Below are positions 54,001 to 64,000 of a stretch of 64,000 nucleotides of DNA, piece after piece (the first letter of the stretch is position 1; each line of letters opens with the position of its first letter). A program made the position numbers and the translations under genes. Source of the stretch: Lojkania enalia (Eukaryota; Ascomycota; Dothideomycetes; Pleosporales); contig ML986628.1 in NCBI GenBank assembly GCA_010094045.1, positions 124,001-188,000 on the forward strand. Direction: 5' to 3'. The notes beneath the pieces were generated by a model, which worked only from the letters and a program-made list of their open reading frames with translations, was not told where the DNA came from and ran no database searches.

Positions 54001-57000
54001 GGCAAGAGCAGGCTCAACGTGACGAATGCTGTCGTCTTCAGCATAGGTCGGGCCACGGAAGGTATAATAGCCCGGGTAAGTTCCGTCCTTGTGACCGCAA
54101 ATAAATGTCAGGCGACGGATGCGGCGAGCATAAAGCTCCTTCTTGTACTCCTCGATGATGGGTAGAATGCGCTCAAGAATCTCCTTGTCATCAAAGCTCT
54201 CAGCGTCGCGGACAGCAATGTTGAACACACCAGTGAGCTCATCAGTCTCAGCAGCCGAAGCCGAAGCTGTGGCTGGGGCGCGCTTCTGGGACAAACCGTC
54301 CTTTAGGCTAATGCCACCCTTGTGCTTCTTAGGGAAGACCTCGAGAGCCTTGCCAAGGGCCTCGTCGGCGTGATCAATGTACTCCACGGGAACAACGACG
54401 CCCTTGCGGGTGGGTTCGCCCTCGATACGAGCGTTCAGGTAGGTCATATCGCTGATGGAGTGAATGCGAGGCGGTCGCTCGAAACCGGGGGTGCTGGGAG
54501 TGCCTGGAGCAGAGGATTCGACAGGGAGGCCGTATTCCTGCTCTCCAACCTTGCGGAGGATAAAGTCCCAGGAGAGGATCCATGGCTGCTCGCCATCAGT
54601 GTGGTACTGTATGTCCTTGATCTGGTAGGCACGATAGGCTCGGCGAGTGTAAACTTCTAAAGCGGCGAGCGCAACCCATGGGTCGGGGTGACCGAAGAAT
54701 TGAGGTAGCACATCAAAGACAGTGTACCTCGAGTCGACGACCTCTTTGATGATGTCGAAGTTGGGCTCGCGGTGGTCCCACCCGCTCTCGCCATATCGAG
54801 ACTCAACGACGGATGATCTAAGGATGTGCTCCATCTGAGAGGTTCGCTCCTCAAGCGAAGGCATGGCGCACTGGATGAGCACCTCACGAGCCTTTAGTGA
54901 GACTTTGGCAGTTGACCTGCCCTCCAGCTCCGTTAACTTGGTGAGAGCGCCTTTGAAGTACTTGGCGACGTTACCAGCACCAGGCTTGTTGGGTCGGTAG
55001 AGATCTAAGATGGCGAGGATGAGGTTATTCTTAGCGGACACCCTAGTATGCGAGAGGACGGTATGCACAACGCTAAGGACGTTGTCACGGTTCTCGTCAC
55101 GCAGCTTCAGGATAACCTCCTCGTCGCGAGAGGTGCGGGAAGAGAAGAGCGACTCTACAGCCCAGTAGAGCTCGAGGAACTTGATCATGACCGAGTATTC
55201 ATGAGCCTTGAGGCCGTCGGAGTAGCGAGAAATGACATCTGTAAGTGGCGCAAGGGCAGCCTTCAAAAGGTCAGCGTCACCCTTCTGCACATTCTCCTCA
55301 ATAAAGCGCTGGAAGGCCTTGTTGAGCTGCTTGGCGGGGAACTCTAGATTTCGGCTATGCGCACGCCTAACGATATCTGAGAGGGTAGTATCGAGCTTCT
55401 GCGGCATGCGTGCATGGAGGGCGGATGCCTGCGCATTCCACTCGCCATATGGAAGTTCTGAGTCACGTAGGACATCCACAAGCTCCTTGAGGGTGCTCTG
55501 CAAGATGACCTGGTTGTCGAAGCCCTGGAGAATGTTCTGCAAGACACCGGATAGGTAGGCGAACCTTTGCGGGGGCTTGCTACCCATGATTTGCGGTGGG
55601 CCGTAGTCGGGGAGGAGGCCTGTGAAGCGAGTAGCCGATTTGACCTTTGACGGGTCATCCAAGGCAAGTATACCGAGGATGTCACCAGCCTCGAGCGTTG
55701 CTCCTGGCTGCTTGATGAGGTTCACGACACCATCCTCCTGGGCGATTAGAGGCATGTACATCTTCATGACCTCGACTTCGGCAAAGGCCTGGCCCTTCTG
55801 GATGTGCTCACCGTTCTCAACGGTGAACTTGACTAGCTTTCCAGGAGACGGTGTCCGAAGCTGAGTGGGGTCGTTCTCTTGCTCAAGAAGACACGTCTTG
55901 CCATCTACGGAGAGACGGGTGGCGCCAACCTCCTCCTTCCAATAGACGTTGTGAGACTTGCCGCTGAGGAGGATTAAGAGACCGCCGTCAGCAAGAGCCC
56001 TAACACCAACCGAGCACTTGGTGCCGTTCATGAAGAGAGTGAAGCTATCGATGCTCGACCTAGTCGCGGTGAAGTTGAATCGCTGGCCCTCGTAGATAAA
56101 GTCGATTTGGAAGACGGTCTTGAGCACATCCTTCGATGGGACCTGTCCCTTCTCCAAGCTGGCCCTATATTCACTGATGCAGGCTTCGCTCGCAATATGG
56201 GTCTTGGTAACGGCACCGCAAATGACAGCGACCATTTGGTCAGGTCGCTCAGCGGTCAATTTCTTGGAGATGAGCTCATCCAACCAGCCGGTGGTAATGG
56301 TGTTGTCCTCGAATGCTGGAGTCTCCAGCAACTTGATGAGATATTCAACGGTCGTTCGGAAGTCACCACGAATACTCAATTCCTTGAGTGCAACAACCAT
56401 GTGTTTGCGTGAGGCTTGGCGATTCTCGCCATAGGCGAAGATGTGGCCGAACTGAGAGTCAGAGAAGCTGTGAATACCACCTGCAGTACCGACAGAGAAA
56501 TAACCCCAGACGTTGGAGCTACTCCTAAAATTGAGATCGTGCATGGTACCGCCGGAGGGCTTGAAACCTTCATCGGGATCTTCTGAGGTGATACGGCAGG
56601 CCGTTGTGTGGCCCTTGGGTGTTGGCCGGCGCTGATTCTGCGCGCTGCCCTCCTTAGAGAAGTCGAAGTCAATTGGTGTAGAAGTGTGGGGATCAGCACC
56701 ATATAGGAGTCGAATGTCGCGAATTCGGTGCAGCGGGAGACCCATGGCAATCTGAAGCTGCGCAGCAGGCAAGTTTACACCAGTGACCATCTCGGTGGTC
56801 GGGTGCTCGACCTGAAGACGGGGGTTCAGTTCCAGAAAGTAGAACTTGTCGTCAGCGTGCGAGTAGAGATATTCGACAGTACCAGCGGAAACGTAACCGA
56901 CAAGCTTTCCAAGCGAAACAGCAGCTTTTTCCATTTCGTGGAACGTCTTTGGGCTGGCCACAGTTACTGGAGCCTCCTCGATGATTTTCTGGTGTCGTCG

Positions 57001-58182
57001 CTGCACCGAACAGTCACGGCCGAAGAGCGAGATGTTGTTGCCATACTGATCGGCTAGAAGCTGCACTTCCAAATGTCGTGCGCTGCCGGCCAACTTCATG
57101 ATGAAGATGGGAGATCCAGGGATTTCCGACGCGGCTGCTCGATATAACCGCTCAAAGTCTTCCTCGCGCTCGACTTTTCGGATACCCTTGCCGCCGCCAC
57201 CTTCTGAAGCCTTCACCATGACGGGGAAGCCAATCTTCTTGGCCACGGCCAGCCCCTCTTCAGGCGACTTTGTGCAGCCTTTCTCGTAGATGTGATCCTC
57301 GACAGTAACGATTCCGCTTTTGTCGACCTTGACCTCATCCACACCCTCGCCGGACCACGGGATGCATGGCACCTTGGCGTGCTGTGCAACGATTGTGGAG
57401 GAGATCTTGTCACCCAGCGATCGCATGGCCGATCCCGGAGGACCGATGAAAACAATCTTCTTCGGCGAGGCGGCGAGGGATTCGGGGAGCTTTGGGTTTT
57501 CCGAGGCATGACCCCTAAACACCTTGGTCAGCGAGAAATTCAAGGACCGCGATACTTGGCTCAAAAACTCACCATCCTGCCCAGACGGCATGGACGTTCA
57601 TCCGCTCGGCAACATCGACAATGAGCTCGACGTTTGCATAGTTGTTGTTGTTGGTGCCCCCAGGTACCTGTGCACACCATGGTCAGCCCTGGCGCAATCC
57701 TCACACGTTCCCGAGAAGCCAACACGCACCTCAACATACTGGTCGGCCATGCGAATGTACTCGGCATTGGCCTGGAGATCCTCGGGCGTTGCCATGACGG
57801 TGAACTGGATCGCCCGCTCATCGCCAAAGGTCTCGTACGCCCATTTCCGCACCGATCGGATCTCCTTGACTGCCGCGATACCGTTGTTTGCGATGAGGAC
57901 CTGTAGAAACCCGCCGAGTTAGCGCGCGATGTCCTTTCTCCCAAAAAAGAAAACCGCCGACAGTTCCCAAAAAGCGCCGAATGGGTGAATACTCACATTG
58001 GAGATGACCGTGTGTCCGCCGTGGGCCGCCACAAAGTCCTTGACCTTGCCTGGCGATGCCATCTCGAGATGGGTGCCGCCGATGAAGTGCGAGGGCAGAT
58101 TGTACTTTGCAGCGGCAGAGCTAGGGGTGCCATTGGCGCCATTCTTCTCAGCTCCGGCCATTGTGTCTGTTGAGAGCCCCAT
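51078..58182 (-). CDS. ACC1: Acetyl-CoA carboxylase
   Basis: Cytosolic multidomain biotin enzyme making malonyl-CoA for fatty-acid and polyketide synthesis. Exons 58182-57997, 57900-57730, 57667-57573, 57514-52662 and 52612-51078 give 2279 aa, the usual fungal length. All four introns are GT-AG and 49-96 nt, three of them clustered in the first 700 bases. Order: biotin carboxylase ([23 protein letters not shown] loop [21 protein letters not shown]), the biotin carrier with EVMKMYMPL, where the biotinylated lysine computes to residue 735 as in yeast Acc1, a long central domain, then the N- and C-carboxyltransferase halves ([23 protein letters not shown]). A serine in RIHSISD (about residue 1170) is placed like the Snf1/AMPK site of yeast Acc1. 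The start is either 58182 ([10 protein letters not shown]) or 58161 (MAGAEKNG). All signature motifs are intact. Confidence 0.97.
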
Positions 58183-60673
58183 TTAGCTGGGGGAAGAGTG
58201 AGAGGGGAGCAGATATCGGGGACTTGGGGGGAGGGCGGGCGGTGAAGCTTTTTGTGGCCAGTGAGGGAGAGCTCGGGGATTATGGCGGCGGAGCGGTTCC
58301 GAATGCCAGGATGACGACGGCGCTGCTGAGACTACGAGCGGGAATGCGAATGCTCAGCGCCTGCAATAACTCAATTATCGCACTCGGCGGCGCAGGCAGA
58401 GGGAGGGTGGGTATTAGTTAGAAAGGAAAAGTCTATGAGCCGGTGCGGGCAAAGCTGCGGACTCGGGGCCTGCGCATCCAAACAGTGACGGCGCTGCAAC
58501 AAGGGCAAACACACATACACACGCAAGGAAAGAAGGAGGAAGAGGAGGGGAGGGAAGTGCAAAGCAGAGGCAGCGGGAGCTGGAGCAGGGAGCAAGAGGG
58601 AGGAGGGAGGTAAAATACGGGCGGGCGGGCGACGGGTGTGTATTGATTTTCTGCGCAGTGACGGGCAAACCCCCAAGCTCATCCCGAGCTGTTGAGCTGA
58701 AGCCGGGCTTGAGCATCGCCAACGATGCCGAACCGGGCAAGGCCTGCGCCCACAAAATTTCCATGGTCTTCGCCGAAGCCGCTGTCGTAGTCAGGCACAG
58801 GCGCATATCGCACTCTATCGGAGATACTGTACTCCGGACGGGCAGCGGGATTCTTGATTGCCATGAAGCACACACTCTCTCGTCCACGGTCAATAATAAT
58901 CACGGCACTCTTCCATTATTCTCCATCGTCGCCAGCGTCCTAGGCTGCCTCGTGGTGGGCTACCAAGCTAGAGCGCGAGGAGAGAGGGCTTGTTGAGGCC
59001 ATTCCGCATTAGCTCCCTCTTGCGAGGTCAACATGGAGGCTCCGGTTGGGACGGTTCGCGCTGTGTTGAACATGCTTCAGCGGCTTTCACCCAGCCTGCA
59101 ACTCCCGCTAGCCCTGCCCTTCCGTTCTTCCTTGCTTGCGATCCTGATCCTCATCCCCTCGAGATAGACGCTGATAGATGGACGGCGCTTCACCAACAAA
59201 GAATGCCACCATTACTGATCGGCGCCCTCTTACCGCTCCTGGTTCCGGTTCTCCCCAAGACCGCCACCACCGGGCCCGAGTTCCATCTCACACATCCGTA
59301 TTCCAAAAGCAGTGCTCCGAGTACAGACCGCATGCTGCCTAAAGTCTCTACATACCAGTACAGCCATTCCCCATAGGCTGACCCTAGCACAGTACGGTAG
59401 TAGTGCCATGCCCATCGAAAAGGATTGTTGCACGGCATCCCCAGTTAGGGAGATTCGGACGGACTCCGAAGGGCAGGGAGCGGAGACCCGACCTCCTCTG
59501 GAATTGTCTCTCCCGCCCAATCACCATTGGCCCGACAAGCCTGCGTCAGTCAGTCATTCTTGCAGCCGGTGCAGCGCAGAGCCAAAAATAATGCATGCGA
59601 CATCATCGTTGAAGCCGTCCTAGCGAATTCTTGAATCCCTCGTCCATCCGTCCCAGAAAGCCTGGCTGACAGATCCCGGGCTGAACACGACCAACACGGC
59701 CCCGTCAGCAAGCAAGCAAAGCAAGCAGGCAGGCAGCGGACAACACTTTAAATTATATGCGATATCGAAAGCGCTCAGTGCGATATGTAAGCCAGAACAA
59801 AGCCCACGCTCGATTCCGAGCGCATTCCGATTCCCAGGGTCGCGGTCCGAGCCTTAACTGTAGGCTGGGGAAAAATCGTACGATTATGATGGAAAAGGTG
59901 CAAACACCACGCCGCACAGGCGGCGCCCCGTCTCTTCCCCACATATCCCCATCGCCACCTACATATGCCACGAGGCCCTCATACGATTCTCCATCATCAT
60001 CATCATCATATCATCTGCAGGGCATTTTGAGCCGCTCTGCGTAATGCAGACTCACAGCACTATTGTTGAGCACAGGCCGCGATCCATCATACTTTGCAAC
60101 AATCCTGAACCAGTTAGCCTCAATGCGAGTCGTGCTTGCATCTCATCCAAATTTCCCTGCCATCTATCACCTTGTATCATAGGAATCAACATATGCCCAA
60201 GTATCCATTCATATTAACAACGGCTTGACTCGCTTCTATCGTCCGCCAATGCAAAGGCCCAACCCTCTTTGCGAAAAGTGATTCATCCTTCAAGTATACC
60301 TAAGAATTGCCGTCGGGCGCCACCCCTGATATCATGCAACCTCCCCATGGTATCAAAGGTAAATTTGTCCTTCCTCCAACCACCATCAAACTTCCAATAG
60401 CCCTCTCGTCCAATGGGCACAGGGACGAGACAAGCCCTGCTAAGTTCAGCCAAACCAAACACCTCAGATCCACCACCCAAGTGCAATGTCATCCCAACTC
60501 CAAGCCCATGCTACAAATTTCGTAAAGGTATATAGCGCGTTGAACGATAGATATGTACCAAGAAGACGTAATGTGCATGCGTGCGCATCCATACAGATAT
60601 GCAGGCACCCGCCCCCCCCCCCCCCCCCCCCCCCAACCCCGGAGGCCGATCTCTCTTCAAATCAGACCACTTC
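58183..60673. other. Long upstream region of ACC1
   Basis: About 2.5 kb between ACC1 and the nudE stop, both minus strand. It is GC-rich close to ACC1 with purine-rich tracts (58520-58620), has an ATC/CAT run (59990-60012) and a 23-base C run (60612-60634), and carries no recognisable gene. ACC1 promoter and leader elements and the nudE 3' UTR must lie here. Confidence 0.45.
60612..60634. repeat. Poly-C tract
   Basis: Twenty-three consecutive C on the plus strand, 40 bases downstream of the nudE stop codon (G-run in the nudE transcript 3' UTR). Confidence 0.95.
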
Positions 60674-62515
60674 TTAGTAAGTTTCCCCAATCTCGCTCAT
60701 CTTACGCGGCCGTGTAGGCCGGTCTGGAGGCCCCATGTCGCCCTCCAGCCCAGAGCTCAGTCTCCGTCCCGCGCTCTGTCGCCTTGGCAGTCCGCTGGGA
60801 GTAGGGATGCCGGACTTCTCGAGCGTCATCCGTCGCGCTAATGGGGTTGCAGCATTGCTCCCGTCACTCTGGTTGTCCGCATCCGCGTCCCGCGCCGCAT
60901 TGGAGGCCGACATTGACTGGGAATGAACGTGTCCGCCGCCAAACTGCCCGCTCATGGAGCTCCGCGGGCGAGACAGTCGCCCCTCCACCCCGCTGATGGA
61001 CGACGTCTGATAATGGCCCAACGGTGTCCTCACGCTGCTCCTGCTGCTCGGCCTCTGTATCCCAGACTGTGAAGCCACTGATGCGCGGCTGCTCGGTCGG
61101 CTGCTACTTGGCTCCCGGGAACTGGTCGGTATCCCGAATGAAAGGCGGCTAACTCCATTATCGCCCAAGCCATTCACTGAGGAAGCCGTCGATGCTGCCG
61201 ATGCTCGTTTTCTGTTGCTTCTTACGGTCACGGTGCTCGGAATATGATTTCCCAGAGCGCTTCCGTTTCGGGGGCTTGCACGGGGTGGCGTGCTGGTTGG
61301 TGCAGGTAACTTCGACCTCGCAGAATATACACGCTCTTCGAGCTTCTGCATTTTGCCAATCAGCCCTCGAATCTGGTACAACGAGCCAGACCTTGGAAGA
61401 CCGCTAGCATTGCTTGCTCCTACGCTTGGTCTTGGGCCCCGCGGGGCGGGAGCCGTTGTCCGAATGGACGGGGTTGCTCGGCCGCTCGACCCTGACGCAG
61501 CCGATACAGGGATGCTTGGCCCCCGCGAGTGCCGTGGACGGGGCTGGTAGAGGTTGGGCCTTGGTGTGGCGGAGAGGTCTAGGGCAATGGAGCTCTTTCG
61601 CACAGGCATGGGTGTTGACGGGACGGTCTTGGCAGAGATCGGCGCATCCGATAGGGGCGGAGACGGCGGAGTTGCATCTGTGCGCAAGCCGTCCGGCTTC
61701 GAGTGAGGTGGAGTGGATGCCGCGGTGGGAGAGGAGAGGGTCGTGGCGGAGGTAGAGGCTTCTGAAACAGGTGAGCGGGGACGCAGCGAATCTGCAGCAA
61801 GAAGTTGTGACGTCTTGCGCTGATGATGGGTCTCGATGGTCTGCTCTGCAATTCGCAGCTTTTCCTGCACAATCTCGGCTTCAATCCTCAGGTCTGACAG
61901 TTCGTCCCGTAGTCTTTGGTTTTCAATCCTCAGCGCCTCACGTTCCTGTTCACCAATCTTGATCTCCTCGTCCAACATTACTGTCCGTTCGATAGCAACA
62001 TTATACTTCGACTCGAGGTCTTCGAGTGAAGATGTCTGATTGCGCGCCTGTCGCTCAAAGTCGTCGTTTTGTACTTCGATGTCTCGTAGCTTAAGCTGAA
62101 GCGTCCGCTGCGAGTCGCGCAAGGCGGTGATCTCCTTCTGCAGGATGTTTTGGGCGCTGTTGGCTTCCGTCTTGCTCTGCTTATATTTCGTCTGCGAATA
62201 TAGTCAGAACCCAGACATTTACGTCCTATGGGAAAATCGCGCAGCAGTGTGGTGCGACAGCTGCAGAGAAAAACTTACCTTCCATTCTTCGACTTCAAAT
62301 CCTAGCCCTTCGACCTTCTCTTGTAGCCTTCTCTCCCTTTTCTCGCTCTCTTCCACATCCTTCTCCAACTCAGCCTCCAACTCCTTACTCGAGGCCTGGA
62401 ACTCCTGGAGCTCTACCTCGAGCGTCTCATACTGGCCCTTGTAGTATGCTAGTTCCTCCTCAATACTGCTCCATCCGCCGCTTGGGGGGGAGGAAGGGGC
62501 GTCATCTACCGCCAT
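60674..62515 (-). CDS. nudE: Nuclear distribution protein NudE
   Basis: Coiled-coil adaptor that binds Lis1 (NudF) and cytoplasmic dynein and is needed for nuclear migration along hyphae. Exons 62515-62279 and 62191-60674 give 584 aa (A. nidulans NudE is of the same size). The 87-nt intron (GTAAGT...CGCAG) joins VEEWK to TKYKQSKTEANSAQ. The N-terminal third (about 15-195) is an uninterrupted heptad coiled coil beginning WSSIEEELAYYKGQYETLEV, the family signature and Lis1-binding region. The C-terminal 380 residues are Ser/Pro/Arg-rich and low in order, with conserved short blocks such as LYQIRGLIGKMQKLEERV and a tail with MTLEKSGIPTPSGLPRRQSA. The start is the first ATG (MAVDDAPSSPP). A regulatory phosphoprotein tail is likely, but no specific site is claimed. 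Confidence 0.94.
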
Positions 62516-63336
62516 GAGGGCGATGTTGTGACTGCGCCGGGGAAATTAGATGCAGGAATCAGGAGAAGTCTCGGATAGGCGCAGTGCGGGGCGCAGACGC
62601 AGAGCGGTACTAATAAAAGAGTCCGGTGGTGAAGGAGCGGCAAATTCGAGTCGAGTGAAGATCGCAGGGTCAGGTGGTGTGGCGGGCGGTGGTTCCTGCC
62701 TTCTTTCTGTCCAGAGTCGTTTCACTTCGGTGCGAGCGGTGTGTTAACAGAGTCATGCGCTCCGCTCAGTCGTGTATTCTGCCGTGCGGCTCTTCCTCGT
62801 CCTTTCTCGCGCCCAAAAAGATGGTATTCCTGTGCTGCTGGTTAGTATCCTGCGGGGTTCGGGAGGGGGCGGAGGGGGCGGAGGGTGCGGTGGTGATGTT
62901 GTCGTGGTGAGTGGGTGTTGTTGATCCCCAGCCTTCTTTTGGCCCACTAGTCCTGTACGTGGTTGCCGGGCATGGTTTCGGCGCTAAGCCTAATACATGC
63001 TAACATGTGACGGCGGCGCCACCATTCAACCTTCGTTGTGAACCCCAAAAAGCCCCAAAACTATCGCGCGTAGTCGACAACCATCACGTATCGTCCCTAT
63101 GGAGTGCCGAAGCTCGAAGGGAATGTCCATTCCGTATAGTACATTGACATGCGCACCAACATGAAACACCCAGTCACCCATACCCCGACATTCAATTTGC
63201 CTAAGCTACAACTATAGCCCCAACAATCATATCACACTGACATATATTTACAAGCAGGAGAAAATTATCAACCTTGTTTATACAGTCTTATCATTACTCA
63301 TAGTCGCCACACCTAGCATCATCCTTCTCAACCCAA
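62516..63336. other. Intergenic, nudE promoter
   Basis: About 820 bases between the nudE start and the stop of the carrier gene, both minus strand. GC-rich near nudE, AT-richer beyond 63100. No gene recognised. Confidence 0.5.
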
Positions 63337-64000
63337 TTAATCTGTGGATTTCTTGCCTCCGGTAAATATATCCTCGACTTGCTGAGTGGTATGGCTTGCC
63401 GCGTCCTTCGTCTTCTCCACTAACTCCTCAGCTTGCTGCCGCCCAGGGGTCAACGCTTCCTGAGCCTTTGATGACACATTCTCCACAAGCTCTTTGCCCT
63501 TCGTATATGTATCGCCTGCCTGCTCTTTTCCTTGTTCGTATGCGTCTCTCACCTGTTCTGAGGCCATCTTCGCCAGCTCCTCTGGGCCCGGGTACTTCTT
63601 GAGCAATTTTAGGACCAGATAGTACAAGTTCACGATTACAACGTGAATTTGATCCTTCACAAGCATGGTAATGCCATGCGAAAAGAACCCCTTCAACACT
63701 TCTGCTCCGAGACCTTGATATAGAGCCCATAATCCTTCGGCCTTCGCGATGCGAAAAATGGTGCCGAAGACTGTGCGCCGCCTTGCCTGAGAGACCTTTG
63801 ATCTTGAGCGCTCTTCTCGTTTCTCGGTTTCCGATGTTGGCCTACTAGTCTCAGATAGCATCTCTGAGGACATCTGAGCCCTAGTCTTGGCAAGGGAGAA
63901 CGGATACGTGACGGTGGAAGCCAATGCTTTGCTAATGGCTGCTAGTAAGAAGGTGATTCGTGCACCGGGGTCCGATCTCCGGGACTCAGGCACAAGAAGC
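63337..64000 (-). CDS. Peroxisomal-type mitochondrial-carrier-family protein (3' part)
   Basis: Partial: the frame runs off the window at 64000 (the codon at 63993 is GTG, not a start). The visible part holds the last repeat of a solute carrier: STVTYPFSLAKTRAQM is a PX[DS]x[KR]-type signature, followed by the EGLWALYQGLGAEVLKGFFS element and a final helix region (MLVKDQIHVVIVNLYYLVLK). The TYPFSLAKTR form and the FFSHGI end fit the peroxisomal Pmp47/Ant1 group that exchanges ATP for AMP to activate fatty acids; the assignment is by motif only. After the carrier core come about 75 extra residues, strongly charged and helical, with Gly-Lys-Glu-Gln/Ala periodicity (AYEQGKEQAGDTYTKGKELV), resembling LEA/apolipoprotein-like amphipathic helices. 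Confidence 0.85.
   Translation of the reverse strand, partial: LLVPESRRSDPGARITFLLAAISKALASTVTYPFSLAKTRAQMSSEMLSETSRPTSETEKREERSRSKVSQARRRTVFGTIFRIAKAEGLWALYQGLGAEVLKGFFSHGITMLVKDQIHVVIVNLYYLVLKLLKKYPGPEELAKMASEQVRDAYEQGKEQAGDTYTKGKELVENVSSKAQEALTPGRQQAEELVEKTKDAASHTTQQVEDIFTGGKKSTD

Overview
The window is nuclear DNA from a filamentous ascomycete (Pezizomycotina). The signs are short introns (about 50-190 nt) with GTRNGY donors and CTRAY or TACTAAT branch points, a complete fungal ACC1, and orthologues of nudE, CDC27/bimA, WHI3, SND2, the Bot1-type mitoribosomal protein mS45, SLC1 and CBR1. The exact class cannot be fixed from the sequence; Eurotio-, Lecanoro- or Dothideomycetes would all fit. 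A 125-base run of N at 20536-20660 marks an assembly gap.

Layout. 0-7 kb: a very large minus-strand protein with a HeLo-like N-terminus, a kinase-like domain, IQ motifs and a trypsin-like protease domain, then a single-pass membrane protein whose only intron appears to be GC-AG. 7-11 kb: gene-poor, with one small broken gene (8400-8719). 11-20 kb: a conserved housekeeping block, CDC27 (minus) divergent from SND2 (plus), then mS45 (minus) and WHI3 (minus). 20-30 kb: about 10 kb without a recognisable gene, GC-rich and repeat-rich next to WHI3, AT-rich towards SLC1. 30-39 kb: SLC1 acyltransferase, a four-TM membrane protein, a possible 86-residue membrane protein, a glyoxalase-fold protein and CBR1. 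39-50 kb: an accessory, decaying stretch holding a frameshifted SDR, an alpha/beta-hydrolase with a frame conflict near its 5' end, tRNA-Ser(GCU), a glycine-zipper/hexapeptide-repeat protein, a HET-domain pseudogene, an intron-bearing tRNA-like element and a frameshifted N-acetyltransferase. 51-64 kb: conserved again, with the five-exon ACC1, nudE and the 3' part of a peroxisomal-type solute carrier that runs off the window.

Functional themes. Lipid supply is well represented: ACC1 makes malonyl-CoA, SLC1 makes phosphatidic acid, CBR1 feeds electrons to ER desaturases and sterol enzymes, and the carrier probably acts at the peroxisome. Cell-cycle and transport functions come from CDC27 (APC/C), WHI3 (mRNA control of G1 cyclin) and nudE (dynein). 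Nothing suggests these genes form one operon-like cluster. The most unusual single object is the HeLo-like/kinase-like/IQ/protease protein at 370-4725. The most informative regional pattern is the 39-50 kb stretch, where non-self-recognition and accessory metabolic genes lie broken side by side.
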